Assembly (NCBI GenBank): GCA_947627545.1
Contig: CANQWK010000011.1
Span: 1 to 41,629, forward strand
Source: an uncultured Clostridia bacterium
GTDB lineage: Bacteria > Bacillota > Clostridia > Christensenellales > UBA1242
Length of the DNA: 41,629 bases
Reading direction: 5' to 3'
The notes under the pieces were generated by a model. That model had not been told where the DNA came from, made no database searches, and saw only the letters and a list, made by a program, of their open reading frames with translations. The position numbers and the translations under genes were made by a program. Positions 23,872 to 32,160 of this stretch are shown here, piece after piece. Each line of letters starts with the position of its first letter. Position 1 is the first letter of the stretch.

Positions 23872-26055
23872 TTAATTTTTTCTGCATTTGTTGCAAGTTA
23901 GGCATTTGGGGTGCTTAACTTTTTTTATTATGTAAGTTGCAGAAAATATTATTATTGTTGCAACCGCAAGGGTCATTATTGGAATAAATATTCCATTTGT
24001 TATGCCTTGATAGAACACAAAACTTAATAGATATGCGGTGGTTAATTGGCAGATTATTGCAAACCACATATAAAATTTTCCAACTTCCTTTTTAAGCACG
24101 GCTAAGTTAGATATACACGGACAGTAAAGCAAAGTGAAAATTAAAAACGAAACTGCACTTGCTGTGTTAAAATGTACCACACTGCTTGACAATGTTAAAC
24201 TTGAAATTAATGCAGCCGTACTGGCAGCGTTGTTGCTTATTGAAAGGGTTGAAACTATTAATTCTTTTGCCATAATGCCAACAACCAAAGCACACACCAC
24301 CCCTGCACTATTTAGTCCAATTGGTGCAAACAAAAAGGCTATTTTTTCGGCAAAGAAAAACAAAATACTGTCCGTCATTGTTTGAGTGTATTGAAACGAA
24401 AAATTTGTATGCGTTAAAATCCAAACAATTACTCCAATGCTTAGCACCACGCCAAACACTCGGCGAGTAAAATCAATTGCATTGGTTTTGCCTACATTAT
24501 AAAGATGTTTAACATCTAAATGCCTCAAAGGCGGAAATTCTAAAAACAAATTATTATCTGTGTTTTTTAAAATTGTTTTATTTAAAATTGCAGACGTTAT
24601 TAATGCAACTGTCAAGCCAAGCAAATATAATCCTACTATTACAAAATAAGATTTTTTGCCAAAGAAAGCTGACGCGACAATAACATAAATTGGCAACCTT
24701 GCCATGCAACTTATATAAGGATTAATTAATGCGGTTTTTATTTTTAAATTTTTGCTGTTTGCATTACGTGAAGCAAGTGTGGACATTGTGTTGCAACCTA
24801 CCCCCATTAAAATTATGTAAATAGATTTTCCATTTAAACCAAATTTTGTTAGAAAATCATCTAGAACATAAGCCATGCGAGAAATAATTCCGCTATCTTC
24901 TAAAATTGTTAAAAATATAAATAACAAACAAACTTGCGGAAGGAATGTTATTATTGTTGTAAATGAATTAAACACTCCGCTAGAAAAAAATTCAATTAGC
25001 CAAACATTGCTGGTTGATGTGTAAAGTAAATTCATAATTGGATTAATAACAAAAAAATTAAAAGCAGTATTTAACCAGTTAGCAACAATTGGACCAATGG
25101 CAAAAAATATTGTGTAAATGCTAGCAAAAAAGAAAGCAAAAAAACCAACAATCATAACAAGTGGATTAAGCAAAAACTTATCCGCTTTGCAATAGCCATA
25201 AACATAATTTTTTTTTATTGTTAAAGTTGACGATAACATTTTGTTTAAATAATTGTATCTTGCTTTTATAATTTGCGGAAGTAAATTTTTTATATATAAA
25301 ATTTGTTCTTCATTTAAATTTTTGTAAACTCCATTAAATGCAAAAATTATTTGTTCGCTAGACAAATTAAAATTGCTTTTAATTTCAACAATAAATTTTT
25401 TTAAATGAGAAATTTGTTCTAAATTTTTTTCATAATTTAAATTATTTTCTTTTATTTGTCCGCGTTCATTTTTATAAAAATTTTTAAAAAATTTTAAATT
25501 TTCGCTATTTTTTTGCAAATTTTTTTGAAAAAATGCTTCATTTTTTGTATTTGTAAAATTTTTTTCGTAAATTTCTTGGTTTGAATTATTTTCTAAATTT
25601 AACAAATTTAAACTCAATTTGCATTTTTTTGCATTTACAATTTCTACATTATTAAAATGTTTTTGCAATTCATTTATGTTTAACTTATTTCCTTTTTTTA
25701 AAAAATAATCATAATTGTTAATTAAAATTTTAAAGTTTAAATTTAATTCTTTTAGTTGCAAAGCTAAATATAAATTTCTTTCTAAACTATTAGCATCTAC
25801 AATTAAAAGACGTATTGCATTTTCTGTTAAAATTATTTGTTTTGAAACTTCTTCTTCATAACTAAAAGTGTTTAATGAATATATGCCAGGTAAATCTACA
25901 AACTCATATTCTTCATTATTTAGTTTTACAATTTTTCGTTTTTCTTCAACCGTTACACCATGAAAATTTCCAGTATGTGCATTGGATTTTGTTAAACTGT
26001 TAAATAAGGTAGATTTGCCCACGTTAGGGTTGCCGATTAACAAAACTTTAATCAT
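23872..26055 (-). CDS. feoB: Ferrous iron transporter FeoB
   Basis: 727 aa. N-terminal G domain: G1 GNPNVGKST (8-16), G2 HGVTVE, G3 DLPG, G4 NNYD in place of the usual NMxD, then a Lys/Asn/Phe-rich linker of about 90 residues (about 150-240) where the helical domain lies; it is low-complexity and poorly conserved-looking. Then the permease with two gate repeats (FLPQVCLLFIFLTILEDSG; the second in the Val/Ile-rich half). The C-terminus ends in a CLTCNKC cluster. Imports Fe2+. Its start overlaps feoA by 8 nt. No SD is obvious, so translation is likely coupled. Confidence 0.95.
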   Translation of the reverse strand: MIKVLLIGNPNVGKSTLFNSLTKSNAHTGNFHGVTVEEKRKIVKLNNEEYEFVDLPGIYSLNTFSYEEEVSKQIILTENAIRLLIVDANSLERNLYLALQLKELNLNFKILINNYDYFLKKGNKLNINELQKHFNNVEIVNAKKCKLSLNLLNLENNSNQEIYEKNFTNTKNEAFFQKNLQKNSENLKFFKNFYKNERGQIKENNLNYEKNLEQISHLKKFIVEIKSNFNLSSEQIIFAFNGVYKNLNEEQILYIKNLLPQIIKARYNYLNKMLSSTLTIKKNYVYGYCKADKFLLNPLVMIVGFFAFFFASIYTIFFAIGPIVANWLNTAFNFFVINPIMNLLYTSTSNVWLIEFFSSGVFNSFTTIITFLPQVCLLFIFLTILEDSGIISRMAYVLDDFLTKFGLNGKSIYIILMGVGCNTMSTLASRNANSKNLKIKTALINPYISCMARLPIYVIVASAFFGKKSYFVIVGLYLLGLTVALITSAILNKTILKNTDNNLFLEFPPLRHLDVKHLYNVGKTNAIDFTRRVFGVVLSIGVIVWILTHTNFSFQYTQTMTDSILFFFAEKIAFLFAPIGLNSAGVVCALVVGIMAKELIVSTLSISNNAASTAALISSLTLSSSVVHFNTASAVSFLIFTLLYCPCISNLAVLKKEVGKFYMWFAIICQLTTAYLLSFVFYQGITNGIFIPIMTLAVATIIIFSATYIIKKVKHPKCLTCNKCRKN

Positions 26056-26275
26056 AATTCACCATTATATTTTTTGCTATGTCGTATTTTATTGTAAAGC
26101 ATGAATAATTAAAAATAACAAGTAATGTTTTTTTTAAAACACTTTTATTTTTAACTAAAATTTTTGTGCCTTCAATTAATCCTAATTCCATTAATCTTAT
26201 TTTAATTTTTTCATCTTGTAAATTTATTTGTTTTATTAAACATTCGGTATTTAATTTTACTTCACTTAAATTCAT
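26048..26275 (-). CDS. feoA: Ferrous iron transport protein FeoA
   Basis: 75 aa, SH3-like. I.RLMELGLIEGTKI.V is the family core (RLxxLGxxxGxxI). Cytosolic partner of FeoB. It starts MNLSEVKLNTEC; no SD, with a promoter eight bases upstream giving a near-leaderless mRNA. Confidence 0.9.
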   Translation of the reverse strand: MNLSEVKLNTECLIKQINLQDEKIKIRLMELGLIEGTKILVKNKSVLKKTLLVIFNYSCFTIKYDIAKNIMVNYD

Positions 26276-26283
26276 AATTTAAT

Positions 26284-26312
26284 TTATTATTTTAAAATTT
26301 TATTTATAACAA
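26284..26312 (-). promoter_or_regulatory. feoAB promoter, near-leaderless
   Basis: Minus-strand TTGTTA (26307-26312), 17-nt spacer, TAATAA (26284-26289), eight bases to the ATG. No Fur-box palindrome could be recognised. Confidence 0.5.
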
Positions 26313-26313
26313 A

Positions 26314-26342
26314 AATTAAAAAAAGCAGCATTATTTGCCGCT
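26314..26342 (-). terminator. Terminator after the DagK-like gene
   Basis: Minus-strand AGCGGCA/TGCTGCT (one G-T) around AATAA, followed by T7. Confidence 0.85.
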
Positions 26343-26344
26343 CT

Positions 26345-27232
26345 TTAACCTTTTATAAATTTAATCATTTCATTAACTTCTATATGTTTTTTTAAGAATG
26401 TGGCTTTTTCACCATCTAGTGTGAAAGGAGAATTTGAATGATTTTCTATTTCTATTGTGTTACATTCTCTTACTATTGCACACTTGCTTTTTTTAATTGA
26501 ATTTATACCTTTTAAAAACAATTTTAAAAATGTAAATAAACTATTTATTCCACTCTTTTTTATCATAACAAGTTTTACTTTATTGTTAGATAAATTTTGA
26601 CCTTTATTTATTAAAAAGCCGCCGGTAGATTCTCCATTAACTAGCAATGTAAAAAAGAATTTTCCATGTATTCTTTCGCCATCACATGTTACTGTAATAG
26701 GTTGGCATTTAAAATTAAATATGTATTTTATTGCTGAAAGCACATAAGAAAACCTGCCAAACTTTTTTTTAAGTTTGCTAGAAGCAGTATAACTAACTCC
26801 TGTTAAATAGCCTGTAGCCAATGAATAAGCAACATACTCGCTGCCATCAAACATTAAATCATAATTTGTGGTGTTTAATCTTAAAATGCAATCTATTGCT
26901 TTATTTAAATCAAGCGGAATTTTTAATGTTCTTGCAACATCATTACAAGAACCAAATGGCAAAATGCCAACAGTTGTTCCTACCCCACTTTTCATAACAC
27001 CATTTATAACTTGATGCAAGGTTCCGTCTCCGCCACAAGAAACAATTATGTCATATTTATTTGCATTTTTATAGGCTAATTCTTCGGTTCCGTCAGGAGT
27101 TGGGCTTGTTATTGCATCAACAACAGAAAAACGCATTGAAAGGCGTTGTTTTATTTGTGGCAAATGCTCGTCAATTTTACCTTTCATTGCTGTTGGATTA
27201 TAAATAATTAATAAACTATTAAGTTGTTTCAC
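26345..27232 (-). CDS. Diacylglycerol kinase family lipid kinase
   Basis: 295 aa. NPTAMKGK, then CGGDGTLHQVINGV with GGDGT at 67-71 (ATP-binding signature of DagK/sphingosine kinase) and PFGSCNDVAR, a variant of the usual P.GT.NDFAR. The C-terminal half is the DagK beta-sandwich ending SPFTLDGE. Probably phosphorylates diacylglycerol or a related lipid. GTG start with AGAGGA 7 nt upstream. Soluble and membrane-associated by family. Confidence 0.88.
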   Translation of the reverse strand: MKQLNSLLIIYNPTAMKGKIDEHLPQIKQRLSMRFSVVDAITSPTPDGTEELAYKNANKYDIIVSCGGDGTLHQVINGVMKSGVGTTVGILPFGSCNDVARTLKIPLDLNKAIDCILRLNTTNYDLMFDGSEYVAYSLATGYLTGVSYTASSKLKKKFGRFSYVLSAIKYIFNFKCQPITVTCDGERIHGKFFFTLLVNGESTGGFLINKGQNLSNNKVKLVMIKKSGINSLFTFLKLFLKGINSIKKSKCAIVRECNTIEIENHSNSPFTLDGEKATFLKKHIEVNEMIKFIKG

Positions 27233-27306
27233 TTTTGTCCTCTTGTTTTAAATTAATTAATATATTTTAAAATTTTTTTAAATTACTAAAATAAAATGCA
27301 TATTTT

Positions 27307-28509
27307 TTAATTTTTTTCTAATTTTCTGCGTAAAATTTCATTTTTTAATAATTTTTGGTTTGTGTAAATATATACTTGTTGTTTTGGAATTTTACATTCT
27401 TCCAAATCTTTACCTTCTAAATCTTCTATTTTGCTTACATTAATTATAGCATTATTTTTAATTTTAGATAACAATTCTAACGTGGTTTTTTTATCAAATC
27501 TATTACGCATTTCCACTAATGTTTTTCCGTTGTTTGTATTTTCTAACACAACTGCAACAAATTCATAACTAGAAATTGGCAAACTGCTATCTAAACTTTG
27601 TTTAGGCTCGCCAAAATAAAAACCGCAAGAATAATCTCTATGGCTGGACTTATAAATTTCATCTCTTATTTTATTTGGCAATTTATATGTTTTGTGTGTA
27701 GCAAGATAATTTAATGCCTGCCTGTAAGCATTTGTAATGTTGGCAACATAATATTCTGTTTTCATTCGCCCTTCAATTTTTATTGAATTTACACCTGCCT
27801 GTTGCAATTTATCAAGATAATCTATCATACATAAATCTCTGCTGTTTAAAATATAAGTGCCATGTTCATCTTCCTCTATTGGATATTCTTGTTCTTTATT
27901 AATTTCCCTTATAGCATAATTCCATCTGCACGCTTGCACGCAAGCTCCTCTATTTGCATCTCGCCCTGTAAAGAAATTGCTTAAAAGGCATCTTCCAGAA
28001 TAACTTATGCACATTGCACCATGAACAAAAGCCTCTAATTCCACATTTGGAAGTTTTTGGCGAAGGGTTTTTATTTCTTCCAAGGTCATTTCTCGTGCCA
28101 AAATTAACCTAGTTGCCCCCATTTTTACAAAAACTTTTGCACTTTCGCTATTTGTAATGTTGGCTTGTGTGCTTATGTGAATTGCCATTTTAGGTGCAAC
28201 CTTTTTTACTATTGAAACCACGCCTAAATCGGCAACAATAACGGCATCTACCTTTATTTTATTTAAATATTTTATATACTCAGGCAAATCATTTAAATCA
28301 CTTTCATGTGGAATTATGTTTACAGTTACATAAACTTTAACATTTTTACTATGAGCATATTCTACCGCCCATTTTAGTTCGTCTAAATTAAAATTGCCTG
28401 CAAACGTACGCAAACCAAAGCGTGTAGATGCTAAATATACCGCATCTGCACCATATTCTATTGCCATTATTAATTTATTTTTATCTCCTGCTGGCGAAAG
28501 TAGTTCCAT
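27307..28509 (-). CDS. trhP: Peptidase U32 family tRNA hydroxylation protein (TrhP-like)
   Basis: About 400 aa. It starts MELLSPAGD, the normal start of U32 proteins. The U32 signature EAFVHGAMC-I-x-x-SGRC is at about 159-174, followed by the Cys-rich FTGRDANRGACVQACRW. TrhP makes 5-hydroxyuridine at tRNA U34 using prephenate-dependent chemistry; TrmR then methylates it. The frame stays open to a TTG at 28545, but those 36 bases are exactly a -35/-10 pair, so I start at 28509. A trmR lies 890 bp upstream, on the same strand. Confidence 0.88.
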   Translation of the reverse strand: MELLSPAGDKNKLIMAIEYGADAVYLASTRFGLRTFAGNFNLDELKWAVEYAHSKNVKVYVTVNIIPHESDLNDLPEYIKYLNKIKVDAVIVADLGVVSIVKKVAPKMAIHISTQANITNSESAKVFVKMGATRLILAREMTLEEIKTLRQKLPNVELEAFVHGAMCISYSGRCLLSNFFTGRDANRGACVQACRWNYAIREINKEQEYPIEEDEHGTYILNSRDLCMIDYLDKLQQAGVNSIKIEGRMKTEYYVANITNAYRQALNYLATHKTYKLPNKIRDEIYKSSHRDYSCGFYFGEPKQSLDSSLPISSYEFVAVVLENTNNGKTLVEMRNRFDKKTTLELLSKIKNNAIINVSKIEDLEGKDLEECKIPKQQVYIYTNQKLLKNEILRRKLEKN

Positions 28510-28516
28510 AATTTTC

Positions 28517-28545
28517 ATTTTAGCACATAATTTATAATTTTTCAA
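28517..28545 (-). promoter_or_regulatory. trhP promoter, leaderless
   Basis: Minus-strand TTGAAA (28540-28545), 17-nt spacer, TAAAAT (28517-28522), seven bases, ATG (28509). No SD. Confidence 0.75.
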
Positions 28546-28604
28546 CTAAATTTAGTTTTTTTAAATATTTTTAAAATTTTTATTAATCAAAATTTATAAA
28601 ATGG

Positions 28605-28633
28605 TTGACAAATTTTAATTTATAAACTATACT
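28605..28633 (+). promoter_or_regulatory. Promoter of the 28676 gene
   Basis: TTGACA (28605-28610), 17-nt spacer, TATACT (28628-28633). Confidence 0.85.
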
Positions 28634-28675
28634 AAATAGGCTATAAACCTAGATGTTACCTAAAAAGGAATTGAA

Positions 28676-29362
28676 ATGAATTTTAACGAATTTGAAACAT
28701 TAACACAAAAGTACAACACTAAAAATGCCAAAGCTCAAAGTTATTTTAATGCAGATTTTAAAAGGCTTAATTTTAAAGAAAATCATTTTGAAGAATTTAT
28801 TAAAGAAGCAAAAGCTATTGGTTGCGTGCAATCTCCGCTTTGTGAAAGTTTAATGAAAATTTATAAAAAACACCTTACAGAAGAAGCCTTTAAAGAAGTG
28901 TTATCTTTAAAAACAGAAATTGATAAAGTTGAGGCTAAATTAAAAGAAAAATTTGGGGAAAATTATCAAGATTTTTATTCTTTTAAATTTTCTACATTGT
29001 TTGATAAGAATGTTAACAAAAAAATTGGCTGTTCACCAACAGATGACAATATTTCTATTGAATGTTTAGGCCGAACTGAAAAAGGGCGCAATATTGGCTA
29101 TTTAACCTTAAATAAAAATTCGCAATTAATGTGGAATTTAGATGTTTATGTAACTATTGATAGTGATGAAAATATTGAAAAATTGCTAAATGAAAAACAA
29201 TATGATAAAATTATTATTAGCATTCCTGTTTTATACTATATTCCTGATGATGTGGAAGATGGAATTTGGCAACGCAAAAATGATTTGAATTATCATTTTT
29301 ATGCTATAATTTTTAAAATTTTAGAGGTTGAACATAAAGACACTTTTAATATTCAATGTTAA
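28676..29362 (+). CDS. Hypothetical protein, 228 aa
   Basis: Not recognised. The N-terminal 110 residues are helical and Lys/Glu-rich (a coiled coil is possible around TEIDKVEAKLKEKFGE). The C-terminal 110 are mixed strand/helix with NIGYLTLNKNSQLMWNLDVY then IISIPVLYYIPDDV. No membrane segment. SD AAAGGAA. Single gene with strong promoter and terminator, inserted between trhP and trmR on the opposite strand. Confidence 0.75.
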   Translation: MNFNEFETLTQKYNTKNAKAQSYFNADFKRLNFKENHFEEFIKEAKAIGCVQSPLCESLMKIYKKHLTEEAFKEVLSLKTEIDKVEAKLKEKFGENYQDFYSFKFSTLFDKNVNKKIGCSPTDDNISIECLGRTEKGRNIGYLTLNKNSQLMWNLDVYVTIDSDENIEKLLNEKQYDKIIISIPVLYYIPDDVEDGIWQRKNDLNYHFYAIIFKILEVEHKDTFNIQC

Positions 29363-29392
29363 AAAAGCAAATAAAATTATTTGCTTTTTTTA
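29361..29392. terminator. Bidirectional terminator
   Basis: AAAGCAAATAA/TTATTTGCTTT with T-run; serves the 28676 gene (+) and trmR (-). Confidence 0.85.
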
Positions 29393-29398
29393 TATGTA

Positions 29399-29980
29399 TT
29401 AAATTTTTATTGAATAACCTAATCCATCGCCAATATCTAAAATTTGAGTTTTTAATTCAGGGCTAGTTTTAATGGCTGTTATATAATTTTTTAAGCCTTT
29501 AATCATTGCCCTGCAGCCTTTTGAAATTGGAATTTTACCTGTTACCATACCATGAAAATATAAATTATCTGCCAATAGCACCCCACCCTTGTTTAATAGT
29601 TTTATTAAATAAGGTAAATAATTTATATATTGACCTTTTGGACCATCTAAATAAATAAAATCATACGTTTTATTTGTTGTTTTTATATAGTTTATTGCAT
29701 CGCATAAAAACAAATTTATTTTATTGTTAAGGTTATGTGCTTTAACATTCTGCGTTGCTATTGCATATCTTTCTGGGTCTATTTCTAAACTATCAATATG
29801 TGTACATGAGGTGTTTTCGGCTATGGTTATTGTGCCGTATGCCACAGCTGTGCCTATTTCTAAAACCGATTTAAAATTATTAGAATTTATCGTTTGGCAA
29901 ATAAAAGATAAAGTGCTATCTAATGAAATTGGCACTTTATTTTCTATTCCTTTTTGTTTAATTTCCTTGTCTATTTGCAT
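29399..29980 (-). CDS. trmR: tRNA 5-hydroxyuridine methyltransferase (TrmR-like)
   Basis: 193-aa class I SAM methyltransferase of the O-methyltransferase (COMT-like) group. Motif I VLEIGTAVAYGTI, acidic SLEIDPERY, FLCDA, FIYLDGPKG and GGVLLADNLYFHG. In B. subtilis the orthologue (YrrM) methylates the ho5U34 made by TrhP to give mo5U34. A trhP gene lies nearby, which supports this. It follows RNase J by 40 nt with no SD, so it probably depends on upstream translation. Another small O-methyltransferase is the alternative. Confidence 0.85.
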   Translation of the reverse strand: MQIDKEIKQKGIENKVPISLDSTLSFICQTINSNNFKSVLEIGTAVAYGTITIAENTSCTHIDSLEIDPERYAIATQNVKAHNLNNKINLFLCDAINYIKTTNKTYDFIYLDGPKGQYINYLPYLIKLLNKGGVLLADNLYFHGMVTGKIPISKGCRAMIKGLKNYITAIKTSPELKTQILDIGDGLGYSIKI

Positions 29981-30020
29981 TATATATCTTTTTATTACAA
30001 TTCGATAATTTTAAATTAAA

Positions 30021-31973
30021 TTAGTCGTTACTTTCAATTATAATAGGAACAATCATTGGCTTACGTTTTAATTTTTTGTTTAAATAATTTGTAAGTGCTT
30101 TACGTAAAGAAATTTTCACATTTAAATAATCCCTTGCGCGCAAACTTTCTTGGTCAATGCTGTTTATTATAGTGCTGCGAGCATCTTCCAACCATGTTTG
30201 AGCTTCGCCGGTATAAGTAAAGCCACGTGATACAATTTCTGGCCTTGAATTCAACTCTCCCTTGCTAGTGTTGACATTTAAAATGACAATACATAAACCA
30301 TCTTCGCTCAATTGTTTACGTTCACGCAAAACATTGCTTTCCATTTCGCCAATGCCTGCGCCGTCAATTAAACGGCTGCCGAAAGGAACGCTACCTGTCA
30401 TTTTCATAAAGTTTTTATTTATTTCAACTCTCATGCCAAGCATTGGCAACAAGATGTTATGTCTATCCATTCCAACTGCAATTGCTGTTTCCCTTTGTGC
30501 TAGCAAATGACGTTGTTCGCCATGCACAGGAATGAAAAATTTTGGTCTTATAAGGTTAAGCATTAACTTTTGTTCTTCTTTGCAAGCATGCCCAGAAGCA
30601 TGCACTTGTTCCAATTGATTATAAATAACTTTTGCACCAAGCATAATTAATTTATTAATGGTGTTGTTAATAGATTTTTCATTGCCTGGAATTGGCGAAC
30701 TTGAAAAAATTATTGTATCATTTTCTCCAATTTCAATGCCTTTAAATTCGCCTGCTGCCATACGTGATAACGCACTATTTGGCTCGCCTTGGCTACCTGT
30801 TGATAGAATTAAAAGTTCATTATCTTTGAAATTCTTAATTTTGTCTGCCTCGATAATGTTTGCTTTGTTAATTTTCATTTCGCCTATTTGTGTAGCTACA
30901 TCGGTTACATTGACCATACTTCTGCCGGTTAAAACCACTTTTCTATTGTATTTTTCTGCAAGGTTCATTACCTCTTGCATTCTGTCCACATTTGAGGCAA
31001 AAGCCGCCACCACTAATCTTCTATCCTTATTTTCTACAAATAATTTTTCAAGGGTTGAACCAACCACTCTTTCACTTAGCGAATGACCTTCGCGTTCGGC
31101 ATTTGTGCTATCGCTCATATATAGCAAAACGCCTTGTTTACCTAATTCTGCAAATGTATGAAAATCAAAAGGTTCATCATAAATAGGAGTTAAATCTATT
31201 TTGTAATCCCCAGTGTGAACAACCATGCCTACTGGAGTTTTTATTGCCAAAGCAAACGCACCTGGAATTGCGTGATTTACGTGAATAAACTCTACTTCAA
31301 AGCAACCTAATTGAATTTTTTGTTTTGCCTTTACTGCAATTGCTTTGTATTCAACCTTTTTATGCTCTTCCATTTTTTTCTTTATTAAGCCACATGTCAT
31401 TTTACTTGCATAAATTGGTGCTTTAATATCATTTACAACATAAGGAATGCTACCTATATGGTCTTCATGACCGTGAGTTACTACAAATCCTCTTATTTTT
31501 TCCTTATTTTCAATTAAATAAGTTATATCTGGCACAACTAAATCTATGCCTAACATTTCAATTGACGGAAACATAACGCCACAATCTATAACTATAATAT
31601 CTTTGCCATATTCTAACACGGTCATGTTTTTGCCAATTTCGCCAATGCCACCTAAAAACATAACTTTTAAGTTATTAGCCCTTGGTTTTGGTTGTTTGCT
31701 TTCTTCTTCACTAGAAAAAACAACTTCATTTAAAGGTTGATTTTGTTCTAATGGTTTTATGTTAGGTTGCAAAATAGATAAATTTTTTTCAATAGTTTTA
31801 GTTGCGTTGTTTTGTTGCAAAGCATTTGTTTTGTTAGATTTCTGTTTAAAATTTGGTTTGTTTAAAAACGTTTTATTTTCAACTTTGTTAATATTAGGTT
31901 TAGAAGTTGAAAAATCTGCATTTGTTTTAATTGAAGAATCAAATTCTTCGCTTGAAATTAAATCGTTTGACAT
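30021..31973 (-). CDS. rnj: Ribonuclease J
   Basis: 650 aa. Metallo-beta-lactamase/beta-CASP core begins near residue 100: LGGIGEIGKNM, zinc motif HGHEDHIG (167-174), H.NHAIPGAFA, HTGDYKID, DSTNAEREGHS, then the beta-CASP region (STGSQGEP), HASGHA, and the C-terminal RNase J domain. The first 100 residues are an Asn/Lys/Ser-rich, probably disordered extension not present in typical RNase J. It is a 5'-3' exo- and endonuclease in mRNA decay. SD AAAGGAG. Transcription likely continues into trmR. Confidence 0.95.
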   Translation of the reverse strand: MSNDLISSEEFDSSIKTNADFSTSKPNINKVENKTFLNKPNFKQKSNKTNALQQNNATKTIEKNLSILQPNIKPLEQNQPLNEVVFSSEEESKQPKPRANNLKVMFLGGIGEIGKNMTVLEYGKDIIVIDCGVMFPSIEMLGIDLVVPDITYLIENKEKIRGFVVTHGHEDHIGSIPYVVNDIKAPIYASKMTCGLIKKKMEEHKKVEYKAIAVKAKQKIQLGCFEVEFIHVNHAIPGAFALAIKTPVGMVVHTGDYKIDLTPIYDEPFDFHTFAELGKQGVLLYMSDSTNAEREGHSLSERVVGSTLEKLFVENKDRRLVVAAFASNVDRMQEVMNLAEKYNRKVVLTGRSMVNVTDVATQIGEMKINKANIIEADKIKNFKDNELLILSTGSQGEPNSALSRMAAGEFKGIEIGENDTIIFSSSPIPGNEKSINNTINKLIMLGAKVIYNQLEQVHASGHACKEEQKLMLNLIRPKFFIPVHGEQRHLLAQRETAIAVGMDRHNILLPMLGMRVEINKNFMKMTGSVPFGSRLIDGAGIGEMESNVLRERKQLSEDGLCIVILNVNTSKGELNSRPEIVSRGFTYTGEAQTWLEDARSTIINSIDQESLRARDYLNVKISLRKALTNYLNKKLKRKPMIVPIIIESND

Positions 31974-32029
31974 ATATCTCCTTTATTTTAAATTTATATA
32001 AAAAATCATTTATAAACGCACAACAATAA

Positions 32030-32048
32030 GGTTTGCATTACTCAAACC
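32030..32048 (-). promoter_or_regulatory. Hairpin in the RNase J leader
   Basis: GGTTTG/CAAACC with a 7-nt loop in the roughly 145-nt leader. No T-run follows, so it is not a terminator; it may protect or regulate the mRNA. Confidence 0.4.
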
Positions 32049-32125
32049 TGAAAAATATTATTAATTTATATTTAAAAACATAAATATGTTGTTAAATTGT
32101 TTAAAAAAATGAAATTCTTATTATT

Positions 32126-32153
32126 AGTATATCACAATATTTTTAAAAGTCAA
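32126..32153 (-). promoter_or_regulatory. RNase J promoter
   Basis: Minus-strand TTGACT (32148-32153), 16-nt spacer, TATACT (32126-32131). Confidence 0.75.
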
Positions 32154-32160
32154 GCAAAAT

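Noticed and set aside
26276..26345. Fur box in front of feoA
   Set aside because: No GATAATnATTATC-like palindrome beyond general AT-richness.
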